From: Victivallis sp. Marseille-Q1083
GTDB lineage: Bacteria > Verrucomicrobiota > Lentisphaeria > Victivallales > Victivallaceae
NCBI RefSeq assembly: GCF_903645315.1
Contig: NZ_CAHJXL010000001.1
Coordinates: 3,462,841-3,526,840 of the forward strand
Direction of reading: 5' to 3'
Length of the DNA stretch: 64,000 nt
In this document: positions 25,690 to 33,798 of the stretch, one piece after another
Layout of the letters: each line of letters starts with the position of its first letter
How positions within the stretch are numbered: the first letter of the stretch is position 1
Notes under the pieces: model-generated
What the model saw: the letters and a program-made list of their open reading frames with translations, nothing else
Told to the model about the DNA's origin: nothing
Database searches by the model: none
Translations under genes and position numbers: made by a program

Positions 25690-26613
25690 TTATTCCCAGA
25701 ACAGTTTGCGGTTGAAATCGTCGAGGTTGACCACGCCGGCATATTTGCCGGCGCTGGAAACGATGATCTGGCCGATTTTTTTCATCAGAAAGAGTTTGGC
25801 CAGTTGAATGGCCGGCAGCTCCTCGTCGACGACGACGGGATCTTCGCGCATGAAATCGGCCAGTTTGGTTTCCTGGTCCGCCTTGAGCATTTCGGCAAAG
25901 GGCTGGAATTGATAGATCGGCGTGAGGTCGTCCATCCAGAGAATGTGCTCCGGCAAACTGAATTTCAGGATATCCGCCTGGGAGATGACGCCGCGCAGGT
26001 CGCCTTCGTCGTCCAGGATCGGAATTTCCTCGGCCCGGCCGCGGGCGAAGGTTTCGATCGCCCGGTGCAGTGTGTCGCTTTCGAGCAGCGTCGGCGCGTC
26101 GCTCTGCATCAGATCTCTGGCCCGCAGATATTTGGGAATTTCGACATCATTGCCGTTGAAATATTCCATGATTCTGCCGGCGTTCGGCAGGGCGGCCAAC
26201 TGGTCGATGGCGCCGGGATCGCGGAAGTCCCGGGCCAGGGCGGCGAGCAGTTGCAGGTGCAGGCCCGGATCGTTGCGCGGCGTCAAAATCAGGACGACTA
26301 CTTTGACCGGCGGCATGTCCGGCACTTGAAAATCGATGCCGTTCCGGCTGGTAGCCAGCGCGATCAGCAGTTGGTCGGCCTGTGCCAGCCGGGCGTGCGG
26401 CACCGCCAGGCCGGAGGCGATGACGGTCGGCAGGATCGCCTCCCGTTCCCGGACTGCCTCGATGATCTCCTCCCGGCGCAGACCGGCGGTGGTGAATGCG
26501 AGCCGGTCGGCCAGTTCGGCGATGACATCATTGCTGGAGGCGGCCGAGGTTTGGCAGACGATATTGCCCTCGGCCAGGAAACGGTGGAATTGCGGACTGG
26601 TACGTTCGTTCAT
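25690..26613 (-). CDS. PTS EIIA (fructose/Ntr type)-CBS domain regulatory protein (module 1)
   Basis: 307 aa. Residues 1-150 are a PTS EIIA-2 domain with the phosphorylatable His in GLAVPHARL (H73). Residues ~165-300 are a CBS pair (ARDLMQSDAPTLLESDTLHRAI, GVISQADILKF, ADFMREDPVVVDEELP, VVNLDDFNRKL). There is no EIIB/EIIC, so a regulatory rather than sugar-transport role is inferred. Its pairing with the downstream permease suggests EIIA phosphorylation and CBS ligand binding tune ion transport. Confidence 0.88.
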   Translation of the reverse strand: MNERTSPQFHRFLAEGNIVCQTSAASSNDVIAELADRLAFTTAGLRREEIIEAVREREAILPTVIASGLAVPHARLAQADQLLIALATSRNGIDFQVPDMPPVKVVVLILTPRNDPGLHLQLLAALARDFRDPGAIDQLAALPNAGRIMEYFNGNDVEIPKYLRARDLMQSDAPTLLESDTLHRAIETFARGRAEEIPILDDEGDLRGVISQADILKFSLPEHILWMDDLTPIYQFQPFAEMLKADQETKLADFMREDPVVVDEELPAIQLAKLFLMKKIGQIIVSSAGKYAGVVNLDDFNRKLFWE

Positions 26614-26994
26614 CGGTTCCCCTTTGTATTTGAATTGGCCCGCCCGGTCTGATGGCCGGCAGGAACGCTGTTGGGAAGTAATCTAGGACCGTTCGGTTTA
26701 TTTTTCAAGTCCGGAAGCATTTTCCGGTGGACCTCTGCCGGAAAAGACCCAAAGGGACGCTTTTCAGGCGAGGGTTTGATTCTCCGGGAAGCGATGAACG
26801 ATTGCATCAGTCACCTTGACCCGCGTGACCTGAGGTTCGTCAGGAATGCTTGGCGGGAGTCATGGACCGTCCGAACTATTTTTCAAATCGTTCAGGGCAC
26901 TGCTTCGCTGATTTTTGCCGTTACAGTCATTCAGATATGATTCTTGGTGATGGAAAACAGTCCGGCCCGGTACCGCACCGGTCCGGACATCGGG
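26614..26994 (-). terminator. Intergenic region with terminator at 26960-26988
   Basis: A 12-bp stem with one mismatch (GTCCGGCCCGGT at 26960-26971, ACCGGTCCGGAC at 26977-26988) is followed on the minus strand by TTTT. It would end the BlaI/M56 operon. The rest (26614-26959) shows no convincing gene; a short + frame at 26671-26940 lacks an SD or recognisable features. Confidence 0.6.
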
Positions 26995-27954
26995 TCAATT
27001 GATTGTTGTCGGCGTATTGTTTGGTCGCTTTTCTGTCACGATTGCCGCGAGGGAAAGCAACTGCTTTTTGTCGATTGCCCAGTGGAAGAGATAGTCGTAA
27101 CTGTCCTTGACATACAACTTGAAATGCGGCAGTTTCGTACCGAGTTGTTGTTCCAGCCGGGTGCGGTCATTGGCGATTTCCTTGCTGATTTGACGGTGTT
27201 CGAGAGGATCGGCGACATGGGCGGAGAACTCTAATTTATTCCGCAGACAAACATTGATATTGTAGAGGGCGTCGAACCCCGGCATCGTATTGGTCATGAT
27301 CAGGAAAAACACGGCATCCGGCGGCACGTCATCCAATTGCCCGGCCAATTCCTTACGGGCAGTGAAGCCGACCGCCAATTCGTCCCGATAGGCTTTCAGT
27401 AAAGATTTCTCCACTAATGCGAAAGAGCCGGAGTCACTCAGCGGCCAGAGTATGAAAACATTGCTGGCTGTGGTTCCATCGGGATTTTGCGGCGTGATTT
27501 CCAGGGTCGTCAAACCGTTGATGGAAATTTCCCTGGCCTGCGGATTACAGTCCGCTATTTTTTGCCGCAGCGTTGCCCACGGCATGCCACACCGAATTAC
27601 AAATCCGCCGTAAAAATTGGGGGTATCCAGAGCTTTCACAAAAGCTAATATTTCCTGAAAGCCGGCCTCTTCCCATACCTTCGGGTAGAGTAATAGGGAA
27701 AATATTTTTTGCACTCTGCCGATCATTCCGTTGTTTTGGCCGATGTGGGATAGCTCCGGATAGAATTCACTGGCCAGCAGTTTTTCGACATCGAGGTAAC
27801 AGGCCAACCTGGCAAAACTCGGCACTTGGTTTCGAACTTCGGTGTGAGTCGCAATGGTCGTGATTCCCGGTGCCAGCCAAACGGTTGTCATCACGGCCAG
27901 AATGGCCAGCAGTATGACGCCGTAACTCCAACAGCGGTTTCGTTTTTTATTCAT
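26995..27954 (-). CDS. Membrane-anchored protein of unknown function, third gene of BlaI/M56 operon
   Basis: 319 aa. One N-terminal transmembrane helix (VILLAILAVMTTVWLA, residues ~13-28) is preceded by a basic KKRNR segment, so the bulk is extracytoplasmic. The body has alternating hydrophobic strands (GGFVIRCGMPWATL, AVFFLIMTNTMPGF), vaguely like the DUF3352-type or pilot proteins of Planctomycetes/Verrucomicrobia, but no family is assigned. ATG 27954 overlaps the M56 gene stop by 8 nt, so it is coupled. It may be the effector or the proteolytic/sensory partner of the M56 peptidase. Confidence 0.7.
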   Translation of the reverse strand: MNKKRNRCWSYGVILLAILAVMTTVWLAPGITTIATHTEVRNQVPSFARLACYLDVEKLLASEFYPELSHIGQNNGMIGRVQKIFSLLLYPKVWEEAGFQEILAFVKALDTPNFYGGFVIRCGMPWATLRQKIADCNPQAREISINGLTTLEITPQNPDGTTASNVFILWPLSDSGSFALVEKSLLKAYRDELAVGFTARKELAGQLDDVPPDAVFFLIMTNTMPGFDALYNINVCLRNKLEFSAHVADPLEHRQISKEIANDRTRLEQQLGTKLPHFKLYVKDSYDYLFHWAIDKKQLLSLAAIVTEKRPNNTPTTIN

Positions 27955-28891
27955 CAGTATGTCCTGTATTCGTTTTTTTTAATTCTCGGCCGTGGAAACT
28001 CAGGCCCGACAACGCGGGAGTATTGCCGGACGGGGTGTGAAATGCCAACAGCATCCGGGCATAATCTGCCGCCTGGTCCCGGCCGGCGGCAGCCGTTGCC
28101 AGGACTCGTCGGTCGACTTCCAGTTCCGTCGCCGCCGTTAACCGGTATTCCGCCCAGCGGACGAACGGATTGAACCACCACATGGCACTGGACAGCCCGG
28201 CGAGCAGTTTCCACCAGTGGTCGCGGCGTTTCAAATGTATCAATTCGTGCAGAAACAGCAGTTCCAATTCATGCGCGCTGAATTGTTGCGCTGCTTGCCG
28301 GGGGAGAATGATATGAAATCCGTCCCATCCGAAACTGGCCGGTACCGGCAGACGCGTTCCGCCGTCCAACAGCCGGACGGCAGCCGGCTCCATATCGCAC
28401 TTGACGCAGGCGAGTTCGAACTGTCGCCGGACAAATGCATCATTCAACTCCGGCAACTGCCGGAGCCGGCGTCGCCAGAAGCGATATTGTCCCACCTGAC
28501 GGCCAATCAGCAGGATCGCGACTATCAGATAAACCGTCGGCAGCCAGTCGATCAAGCCGGCTGTCGCGGGAAATTTCATCCGGATGGATGGCGTGGCGGC
28601 GGAAACCGGCCGAACGAAATCGCCGGCCTGCCATTCCAGCCAGTTTCGGCACTCGGACCGTTTGAGCAATTTCGGCGTCGATGCCGGAGCGTGGCCGGTC
28701 GGAGAAGAGGCCGGCCGCAGGGCAAGCCAGTTGCCGGGCATCAGCATCAGCAGCATGACCAGTGCGAAAAAGTCACGCCGCTGCCAATGGAAACGCTGCC
28801 GCCTTGCCCAGTAATCCACCAACTGAACGATGCCGAACAGTACTGCGCTGCGCAGCAGGGTGCTGCAGCCGTAATCCCAGAATTCATTCAT
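27947..28891 (-). CDS. BlaR1/MecR1-type M56 membrane metallopeptidase
   Basis: 314 aa from ATG 28891 (GAGG 12 nt upstream; an alternative ATG at 28903 has no spacing to it). N-terminal transmembrane segments (LLRSAVLFGIVQLVDY, FFALVMLLMLMPGNWLAL, LIDWLPTVYLIVAILLIG) lead to the cytosolic gluzincin domain with H215-E-L-I-H219 and a downstream AATELEVDRRVL block supplying the third ligand. There is no C-terminal penicillin-binding sensor domain, so this is not a beta-lactam sensor. It overlaps blaI (8 bp) and the third gene. Expected role: cleaving the BlaI repressor on an envelope signal. Confidence 0.88.
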   Translation of the reverse strand: MNEFWDYGCSTLLRSAVLFGIVQLVDYWARRQRFHWQRRDFFALVMLLMLMPGNWLALRPASSPTGHAPASTPKLLKRSECRNWLEWQAGDFVRPVSAATPSIRMKFPATAGLIDWLPTVYLIVAILLIGRQVGQYRFWRRRLRQLPELNDAFVRRQFELACVKCDMEPAAVRLLDGGTRLPVPASFGWDGFHIILPRQAAQQFSAHELELLFLHELIHLKRRDHWWKLLAGLSSAMWWFNPFVRWAEYRLTAATELEVDRRVLATAAAGRDQAADYARMLLAFHTPSGNTPALSGLSFHGRELKKTNTGHTDE

Positions 28892-29261
28892 GCTTGCCGG
28901 CATCCTCGATCAATTCCTGCAGCAACTTTAAATCATTGGCCGACAACTTGTTTTTTTCAACGAAAAATGACAGCATACGTTGCGGCGCCCCGCCAAAAAA
29001 TTTGTCCAGAAAGTCGACACTCTGTCGTTCGGTATATGTCTCATAATCCACCAGCGGCCGATATTGGAAACACCGGCCTTCGCCGCTTTGCAGCACCGCA
29101 CCTTTTTTCACCAGCCGGACCAGCAGCGATTTGATGGTCGGAGCCGCCCAGTCGGTGGTTTGCTGCAACGTTTTTACCAATTCCGCCGACGTGCGCGGCG
29201 ATTGTTGCCACAGCACTTTCATCACTTCCAGCTCCGCATCTGAAATTTGCAGGTCCGACAT
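28884..29261 (-). CDS. BlaI/MecI/CopY family transcriptional repressor
   Basis: 125 aa, typical length. The winged helix is ISDAELEVMKVLWQQSPRTSAELV, then WAAPTIKSLLVRLVKKGAV and FQYRPLVDYETY. A C-terminal helix pair (LSANDLKLLQELIED) mediates dimerisation. A matching TACA-N2-TGTA dyad lies 39 bp upstream of the start, so autorepression of the three-gene operon is likely. Confidence 0.92.
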   Translation of the reverse strand: MSDLQISDAELEVMKVLWQQSPRTSAELVKTLQQTTDWAAPTIKSLLVRLVKKGAVLQSGEGRCFQYRPLVDYETYTERQSVDFLDKFFGGAPQRMLSFFVEKNKLSANDLKLLQELIEDAGKHE

Positions 29262-29299
29262 TCAAAATTCTCCGGGTCAACTTGAGGGTTTGTATAACA

Positions 29300-29313
29300 A
29301 TTACATTTGTAAT
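29300..29313. promoter_or_regulatory. BlaI-type operator
   Basis: ATTACATTTGTAAT, a perfect 14-bp dyad containing TACA-N2-TGTA, the core of known Bla/Mec operators. It lies between the blaI start (29261) and the AT-rich promoter area to its right. Confidence 0.75.
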
Positions 29314-29397
29314 CGTTGTTTGCAAATCCTACTTTCAATTTTTTTTGAAATTTTTTCCCGACGGAATTTTTTACGCGGGAAATGAACAAAAAAATTA

Positions 29398-29430
29398 GGG
29401 GTTGCAACCGCCCGCAGCGGCTGCAGCCCC
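29398..29430 (-). terminator. Terminator facing the BlaI operon
   Basis: GGGGTTGCAACCG (29398-29410) pairs with CGGCTGCAGCCCC (29418-29430) with two wobble/mismatch positions. On the minus strand it is followed by TAATTTTTTTG, suiting termination of the flavodoxin/DUF3793 transcript. Confidence 0.7.
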
Positions 29431-29476
29431 CGAGGTAATGGGAACTTGGGAGAATCTATTCGTGCCTGATGAAAAA

Positions 29477-29974
29477 TCAGGACGCGCTTTCCTGTTTCAA
29501 TTGTTCCACCCAGGCGGCGATCCGGGCGTCGGTTTTATCCGGCTCATTGTCGTTGTCGAGCGCCAGGCCGCAAAATTCACCGTTCTCCTCGGCTGTGGAG
29601 GCGGAGTGGCCGTAGCCCTGGGCGGAAGTTTTGCCGATGACTTTGGCGCCGCGTTCGATCGCTTTGGCGTACAGCGTCCCCATGCCGTCGACGAAACTGT
29701 CGGCAAAACCGGATTGATCGCCGAAGCCGAACAACGCCACCAGTTGCCCGTTCAAATCGAGCCGGTCCAGCAGCGAGATGCCGACGCTCCAGTCGTCCTG
29801 CAAATCCCCCAGTCCCCAGGTCGAGGTGCCGAGAATCAACAATTTGGCGTCGAAGTCGTTAGCGTCGGCGTCGGCGACGTTATGCGTCTGGCCGTTGAGA
29901 AGTCGGGCGATTTGGTTGGCGGCCGCTTCGGTATTGCCGGTACTGCTGCCGTAAATAATGCTCACATCGGACAT
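29477..29974 (-). CDS. fldA: Flavodoxin
   Basis: 165 aa. The FMN phosphate loop is IIYGSSTGNTEAAA (residues 6-19). TSTWGLGDLQDDWSV supplies the 50s loop and the ring-stacking Trp, and LFGFGDQSGFADSFVDGMG is the 90s loop, so this is a long-chain flavodoxin. It carries low-potential electrons and may replace ferredoxin under iron limitation. Four nt separate it from the DUF3793 gene, whose end carries its SD. Confidence 0.94.
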   Translation of the reverse strand: MSDVSIIYGSSTGNTEAAANQIARLLNGQTHNVADADANDFDAKLLILGTSTWGLGDLQDDWSVGISLLDRLDLNGQLVALFGFGDQSGFADSFVDGMGTLYAKAIERGAKVIGKTSAQGYGHSASTAEENGEFCGLALDNDNEPDKTDARIAAWVEQLKQESAS

Positions 29975-29978
29975 TTTT

Positions 29979-30620
29979 TCAGATTCCTGGCATTGAGTTA
30001 AGATTTAAATTGGTGATTTTTTCCAGGCATTTTTCCAGATCCTGATATTTTTCCAGAATCTTTCCGGCCAGAAATTCGACGAAACGGTACTGTTTCATCA
30101 GCCGGAGCGATTTTTCCGGCGATCCGAAAACCTGCCAGCCGCTGCGGTGTACCGGCTGTTTCGTCGTCCGGTGGATGAAACCGGCGACATCCTTCAGCGG
30201 GTAGCCGATGAAAATACCGACTTCATGCGGAAATTCATCTCCGGCGAACCGCTGCTGCAGGCAATGGAGATGTTCCGCCAGATCCGCCGTGGCCGGATAA
30301 CCGTGCTTGCGGTTCAGGTACAATCGGACCGCCTTATCCTGCAACGTTTGGCGGAGCAGGTCCGAATCGTAAAACAGCACCATTGCCTGTTCGGCATCCG
30401 TTCTCAAAATTTTGAAACTCAATTGCAGCTCCCGCAGAATTTCACATTGATACAAGCAGATCGTTTCCCGGTTCGATGGATCGGCGAGCCGATAGCAACT
30501 GTTCACCCGCAGCAATTCCGCCGGTTTGATCCGGCGCCGGACTGCGGCGGTCTTGATCAGCAGGAAACGCAGCAATTCTTTGCGATGCGCCTCGCAGGAA
30601 GGAGAATCGATTTGTTTCAT
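29979..30620 (-). CDS. DUF3793 family protein
   Basis: 213 aa. The arrangement matches DUF3793: RIKPAELLRVN near the N-terminus, a central VLFYDSDLLRQTL, then DEFPHEVGIFIGYPLKDVAGFIH and a GWQVFGSPEKS motif. Biochemical role unknown; these genes often stand next to flavodoxin or iron-transport genes in anaerobes. The ATG (30620) directly abuts an ATTAG-N6-CTAAT box and has only a weak SD overlapping it, so occupancy of the box could block both transcription and initiation. Confidence 0.85.
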   Translation of the reverse strand: MKQIDSPSCEAHRKELLRFLLIKTAAVRRRIKPAELLRVNSCYRLADPSNRETICLYQCEILRELQLSFKILRTDAEQAMVLFYDSDLLRQTLQDKAVRLYLNRKHGYPATADLAEHLHCLQQRFAGDEFPHEVGIFIGYPLKDVAGFIHRTTKQPVHRSGWQVFGSPEKSLRLMKQYRFVEFLAGKILEKYQDLEKCLEKITNLNLNSMPGI

Positions 30621-30636
30621 ATTAGTCTCATCTAAT
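30621..30636. promoter_or_regulatory. Operator-like box 1 (ATTAG-N6-CTAAT)
   Basis: A 16-bp dyad, ATTAG TCTCAT CTAAT, immediately before the DUF3793 start codon. A second copy with the same spacing is 132 bp upstream. It resembles binding sites of Fur/DtxR-type metalloregulators in symmetry but is not assigned to one. Confidence 0.5.
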
Positions 30637-30752
30637 TTATAGATTAAAATTTTTTCTCCCCCGGCTCGATTGCCGCTGGAGACCTCTTCGTTGGAAAGAC
30701 AACCGGAAAAGGCTTTCTGTTGCTTATCATAGCAGTGATTTGCCGTTTGTCA

Positions 30753-30768
30753 ATTAGTTTTATCTAAT
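30753..30768. promoter_or_regulatory. Operator-like box 2 (ATTAG-N6-CTAAT)
   Basis: ATTAG TTTTAT CTAAT, same arms and spacing as box 1, extended by one base pair to AATTAG/CTAATT. It lies in the 314-bp gap (30621-30934) that otherwise holds AT-rich promoter sequence and no gene. Confidence 0.5.
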
Positions 30769-30934
30769 TATTGATGCGTTTTTCTTTTTTCTCTGACATC
30801 ATTGGGTGATTGGAACGTCAGGGACAAAGAAATTGCTCAAAGGCGCAGAATTGACCGATCTCTAATATTGTCCTCATCATGCCGAAACAATGATCGGCTA
30901 TACTATATATTGAAAATCAAAAACGGGAGGGCGA

Positions 30935-31669
30935 ATGATCAGTTTGATCGTCTTTTTGATCGTTGGAATTGCGGCGGGAACGCTGCTGGTCTTGCGGCGG
31001 CGGCAACCGACGCCGGCATTGAAGGCGACGGCCGTTGTGCTGACCTTGATCGTGGTGGCCGGGGCGTCGGCGTTGGCGCTGCAGTGGAGCGGCTACTTGA
31101 CGCCGGACGGCATGAGCGAGTCGGACCGCCGTATCCTGGCAATCGGCCACGGTCTGACCGTCGGACGCCGGATCGGAGCGGCCGGTCACGGCGGCGGCAA
31201 AATATTCATCGTCTGTGCGGCCGACGAAACGGAGTCGGAAACGATTGCCGGGCTTCGGACCGGTTTGGCGATGGAGCTGGACAATGAAATTGAATTGTTG
31301 CCGGTGGCGTTGAAAAAGACGGTCAGATTGGACGAGGATGCCGATATGGCATTGCGCAATCTGCTGCGGGCCGGTGATTTCGATTCGGCATTGGCCGGCG
31401 CGATGCAGGCGGAGGCGCTCGTTTTTGCCGTCGACCTGCCGCCGGATGCCGCGCGGTTGAAACTTTGGAAGAAGCGGGAGCGGCCGGGGATTTATCTGGT
31501 GGATGCGGCCGATGCGGCCATCTACCGGTCGGCGTTGATTCAGGGCCTGATTCAGGGCCTGACAGCCGTCGATGCCCGGGCGGACCTGAAAGAGGTCCGG
31601 CTCTCCGGCGATCCGGAAAAAGCCTTTGCCAGCCGTTGCGTTTACTGGGATGCCGAAACCGTTCAATAA
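30935..31669 (+). CDS. Membrane protein of unknown function
   Basis: 244 aa. Two transmembrane helices at the N-terminus (ISLIVFLIVGIAAGTLLVL; TAVVLTLIVVAGASALAL) frame a short basic loop. The remaining ~190 residues are soluble with alternating alpha/beta character (KIFIVCAADETE, ALVFAVDLPPD, GIYLVDAADAAIYRSAL). A 12-bp tandem duplication near 31540 gives the repeated QGLIQGL. SD GGGAGG precedes the ATG. It lies 48 nt before a pseudopilin gene on the same strand and may be cotranscribed. Family not recognised. Confidence 0.65.
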   Translation: MISLIVFLIVGIAAGTLLVLRRRQPTPALKATAVVLTLIVVAGASALALQWSGYLTPDGMSESDRRILAIGHGLTVGRRIGAAGHGGGKIFIVCAADETESETIAGLRTGLAMELDNEIELLPVALKKTVRLDEDADMALRNLLRAGDFDSALAGAMQAEALVFAVDLPPDAARLKLWKKRERPGIYLVDAADAAIYRSALIQGLIQGLTAVDARADLKEVRLSGDPEKAFASRCVYWDAETVQ

Positions 31670-31716
31670 CCGGAAAAACCGGCGAATAGAAACCACAAAA
31701 AGAAGGAAGAACAAAC

Positions 31717-32604
31717 ATGAAGAGTCACGAGAAATTCACACTGATTGAGCTGCTGGTTGTGATTGCCATCATCGCCATCCTGGCCAGCATGCTGCTGCCG
31801 GCACTCGGCCGGGCCAAGGGGTCGGCGCAGTCGATCAAATGCCTGAACAACATGAAACAGCAGGGAACGATGGTGGTGATGTACACGACCGATTCCGGTT
31901 ACTATCCGACTTCGTACTTCTACAAAAACGGTGCGTCCAGCGGCAACGGTTACGTCCATTGGAGCGGCCTGGTTTCCGGCCGCTGGGACGGCGATCAGAA
32001 TACCGGCTGGTTCGACGACGAATCGTTCAGTTGTCCGTCGATGAGCGTTTCCGGCGGCGCGGGCGAGGGAGGCGGCTGGTATCCGAGTAAAAAAGAGCAG
32101 GATTGCCAGGCCAGGAAAACCGCTTATTGCGGCAATGCCATTTTCATGCCGCGGCGCAAATTTGCCGACAATGCGGCCAATGGCAATATGCAACTGGTCA
32201 GGGATACCGTGGTCGAAGCGCCCTCTTCGGAGATCCTGATCGCGGAGTACACCGACGACGCCCAGCGGATTCAGGGCACTTCCGCTTCCGGCGGCGATGC
32301 GATCAAATCGCACCGGCCGACCAATGCGATCCTGGACGGTTCCGGCGCCTGGGCCGGCGGTGAAGTCGGCGATTGCGGTTCGCCGCGCAAGATCTCTTAT
32401 GCGACCGCCAAGGCGAAGATCGATGCGCGCGACAGCAATTTCCACATCGCCTATGTCGCGGTCGACCGGCACAACGGCAAAGCAAATTACACTTTTGCCG
32501 ACGGCCACGCTGCGGCGCACTCCTTGCAGGAGACGCTGGACCCGAACAATTTCCTCTGGGGGCGGCGGCTCTATTCGCAGTCCGGCATGCCGACGATCGA
32601 CTGA
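31717..32604 (+). CDS. Pseudopilin-like secreted protein
   Basis: 295 aa, the longest of the six. The N-terminus reads [19 protein letters not shown] after a 5-residue leader, followed by [20 protein letters not shown]. The large C-terminal domain includes [14 protein letters not shown] and ends [30 protein letters not shown]. Presumed prepilin-peptidase substrate exported to the envelope or surface; function unknown. Confidence 0.88.
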   Translation: MKSHEKFTLIELLVVIAIIAILASMLLPALGRAKGSAQSIKCLNNMKQQGTMVVMYTTDSGYYPTSYFYKNGASSGNGYVHWSGLVSGRWDGDQNTGWFDDESFSCPSMSVSGGAGEGGGWYPSKKEQDCQARKTAYCGNAIFMPRRKFADNAANGNMQLVRDTVVEAPSSEILIAEYTDDAQRIQGTSASGGDAIKSHRPTNAILDGSGAWAGGEVGDCGSPRKISYATAKAKIDARDSNFHIAYVAVDRHNGKANYTFADGHAAAHSLQETLDPNNFLWGRRLYSQSGMPTID

Positions 32605-32635
32605 TGCCGTTTCACTTTTGAGCGCCGATTGAAAA

Positions 32636-32672
32636 AATTCAAAACCACCGGCGGAACCGGTGGTTTTGAATT
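32636..32672. terminator. Bidirectional terminator
   Basis: A perfect 16-bp stem, AATTCAAAACCACCGG / CCGGTGGTTTTGAATT, with a CGGAA loop sits between two convergent genes. The stem foot provides T-tracts in both directions. Confidence 0.85.
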
Positions 32673-32697
32673 GTGCCGGTTTCAGGAGGATTCGGTG

Positions 32698-33474
32698 CTA
32701 TGGTGTCGCCGTCGGCTCGGCCGGATAGGCATATTCCAGTTCGACGCCGAAGGGTTGGGTGACGATGAAATTGATCTGGTCCGAGGTGATGACCTGTTGC
32801 AATTGATAGAGCAACTGCAAAGAGACGATCTGCAGGCTGCCGCGACGGCGCCTGACAAGCCGTACTTCGGAAAGGGAAGGCGTAATCCGGCAGACGATCC
32901 GGGAAATTCGCACTTCGTCGGCCGGAACACTGCCGTCGGCCGGTTCCAGAATCAGATCGAAGGGATTGCTGTCGAGCTGATACGCGGTAACGATGGAGAG
33001 TCCCTGATAGAAGGAACCGCTGGCGGCCGGAATGACGGACGGCATGATTTCATAGCTCACTTGACGATTTCCCGCCGGAACTTCCGTTTTGATCCGATAA
33101 GATTTTCCGTCCCTTTCCTGCAGATAATTCATTATCGACTGCGCCAGATCGCACTGGTAAAGTCTCCGGGCGGCGAAAGGACCGATCGGTTTGTTCAGGG
33201 TTGGCAGGAAACGGTCGTCGCGCGAGAACACTTCGATTGGAAGCGGTTCCTGGCTGTTTTGTTTGAATTGCGGCACCGACGGCAGGGTGGCGAGCAATTC
33301 CAGCTCGATGCCGTCCGGATTCGGTTCGGGGAGCGGTTGCGGTTGGAATCTTTTGACCGCAGCGTTGGAGGCCAGAAAGAAATCATCGATCGGCTGAATT
33401 TTGCTGGCACAGCCGGAAAGGCAGAACAACAGCGGCAGTCCGAGAAAAATGGCGAAACGGCGGAGCGGTTTCAT
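32698..33474 (-). CDS. Lipoprotein of unknown function
   Basis: 258 aa from ATG 33474 (GGGAG upstream). A type II signal peptide is clear (RFAIFLGLPLLFCLSGC, Cys about residue 22). The mature part is beta-rich with Pro-rich linker NQEPLP-type segments (PQPLPEPNPDG). No family recognised. It resembles the small outer-membrane ABC-type auxiliary lipoproteins in size only. Monocistronic, convergent with a pseudopilin gene. Confidence 0.7.
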   Translation of the reverse strand: MKPLRRFAIFLGLPLLFCLSGCASKIQPIDDFFLASNAAVKRFQPQPLPEPNPDGIELELLATLPSVPQFKQNSQEPLPIEVFSRDDRFLPTLNKPIGPFAARRLYQCDLAQSIMNYLQERDGKSYRIKTEVPAGNRQVSYEIMPSVIPAASGSFYQGLSIVTAYQLDSNPFDLILEPADGSVPADEVRISRIVCRITPSLSEVRLVRRRRGSLQIVSLQLLYQLQQVITSDQINFIVTQPFGVELEYAYPAEPTATP

Positions 33475-33740
33475 AAAAATTCTCCCATTGGCTTACATTT
33501 GCACTCTTTTACCCTGGTTTTATAACAATAGCAGAAAAGATTGGTCAGTACAAATGCAATCCGGTTTTCCTGCAAAAATTTCTCCTGTCGTTCAAATGCC
33601 GCCGGCGGCCGGTCCGGTTCAGGATTTTTTCGGGATATTTCTGCCGCTCCGCTTAGGCGAAATGTAAAATATTGTCGCTTTTGTGATCGGGCAGCCGGTT
33701 GAAACCCGATGAAAACTTTCGTCCGGAGACGAGAAGCGTC

Positions 33741-33768
33741 TTGCATTTGGCCGGGACGATGCTAAACT
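33741..33768 (+). promoter_or_regulatory. Sigma70-like promoter of SanA-like gene
   Basis: TTGCAT (33741-33746) and TAAACT (33763-33768) with a 16-bp spacer, 30 bp before the ATG. The rest of the 33475-33798 gap shows no gene. Confidence 0.5.
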
Positions 33769-33798
33769 GTGCAGTTGGAATTGGAAAGGGGCGCAGGG

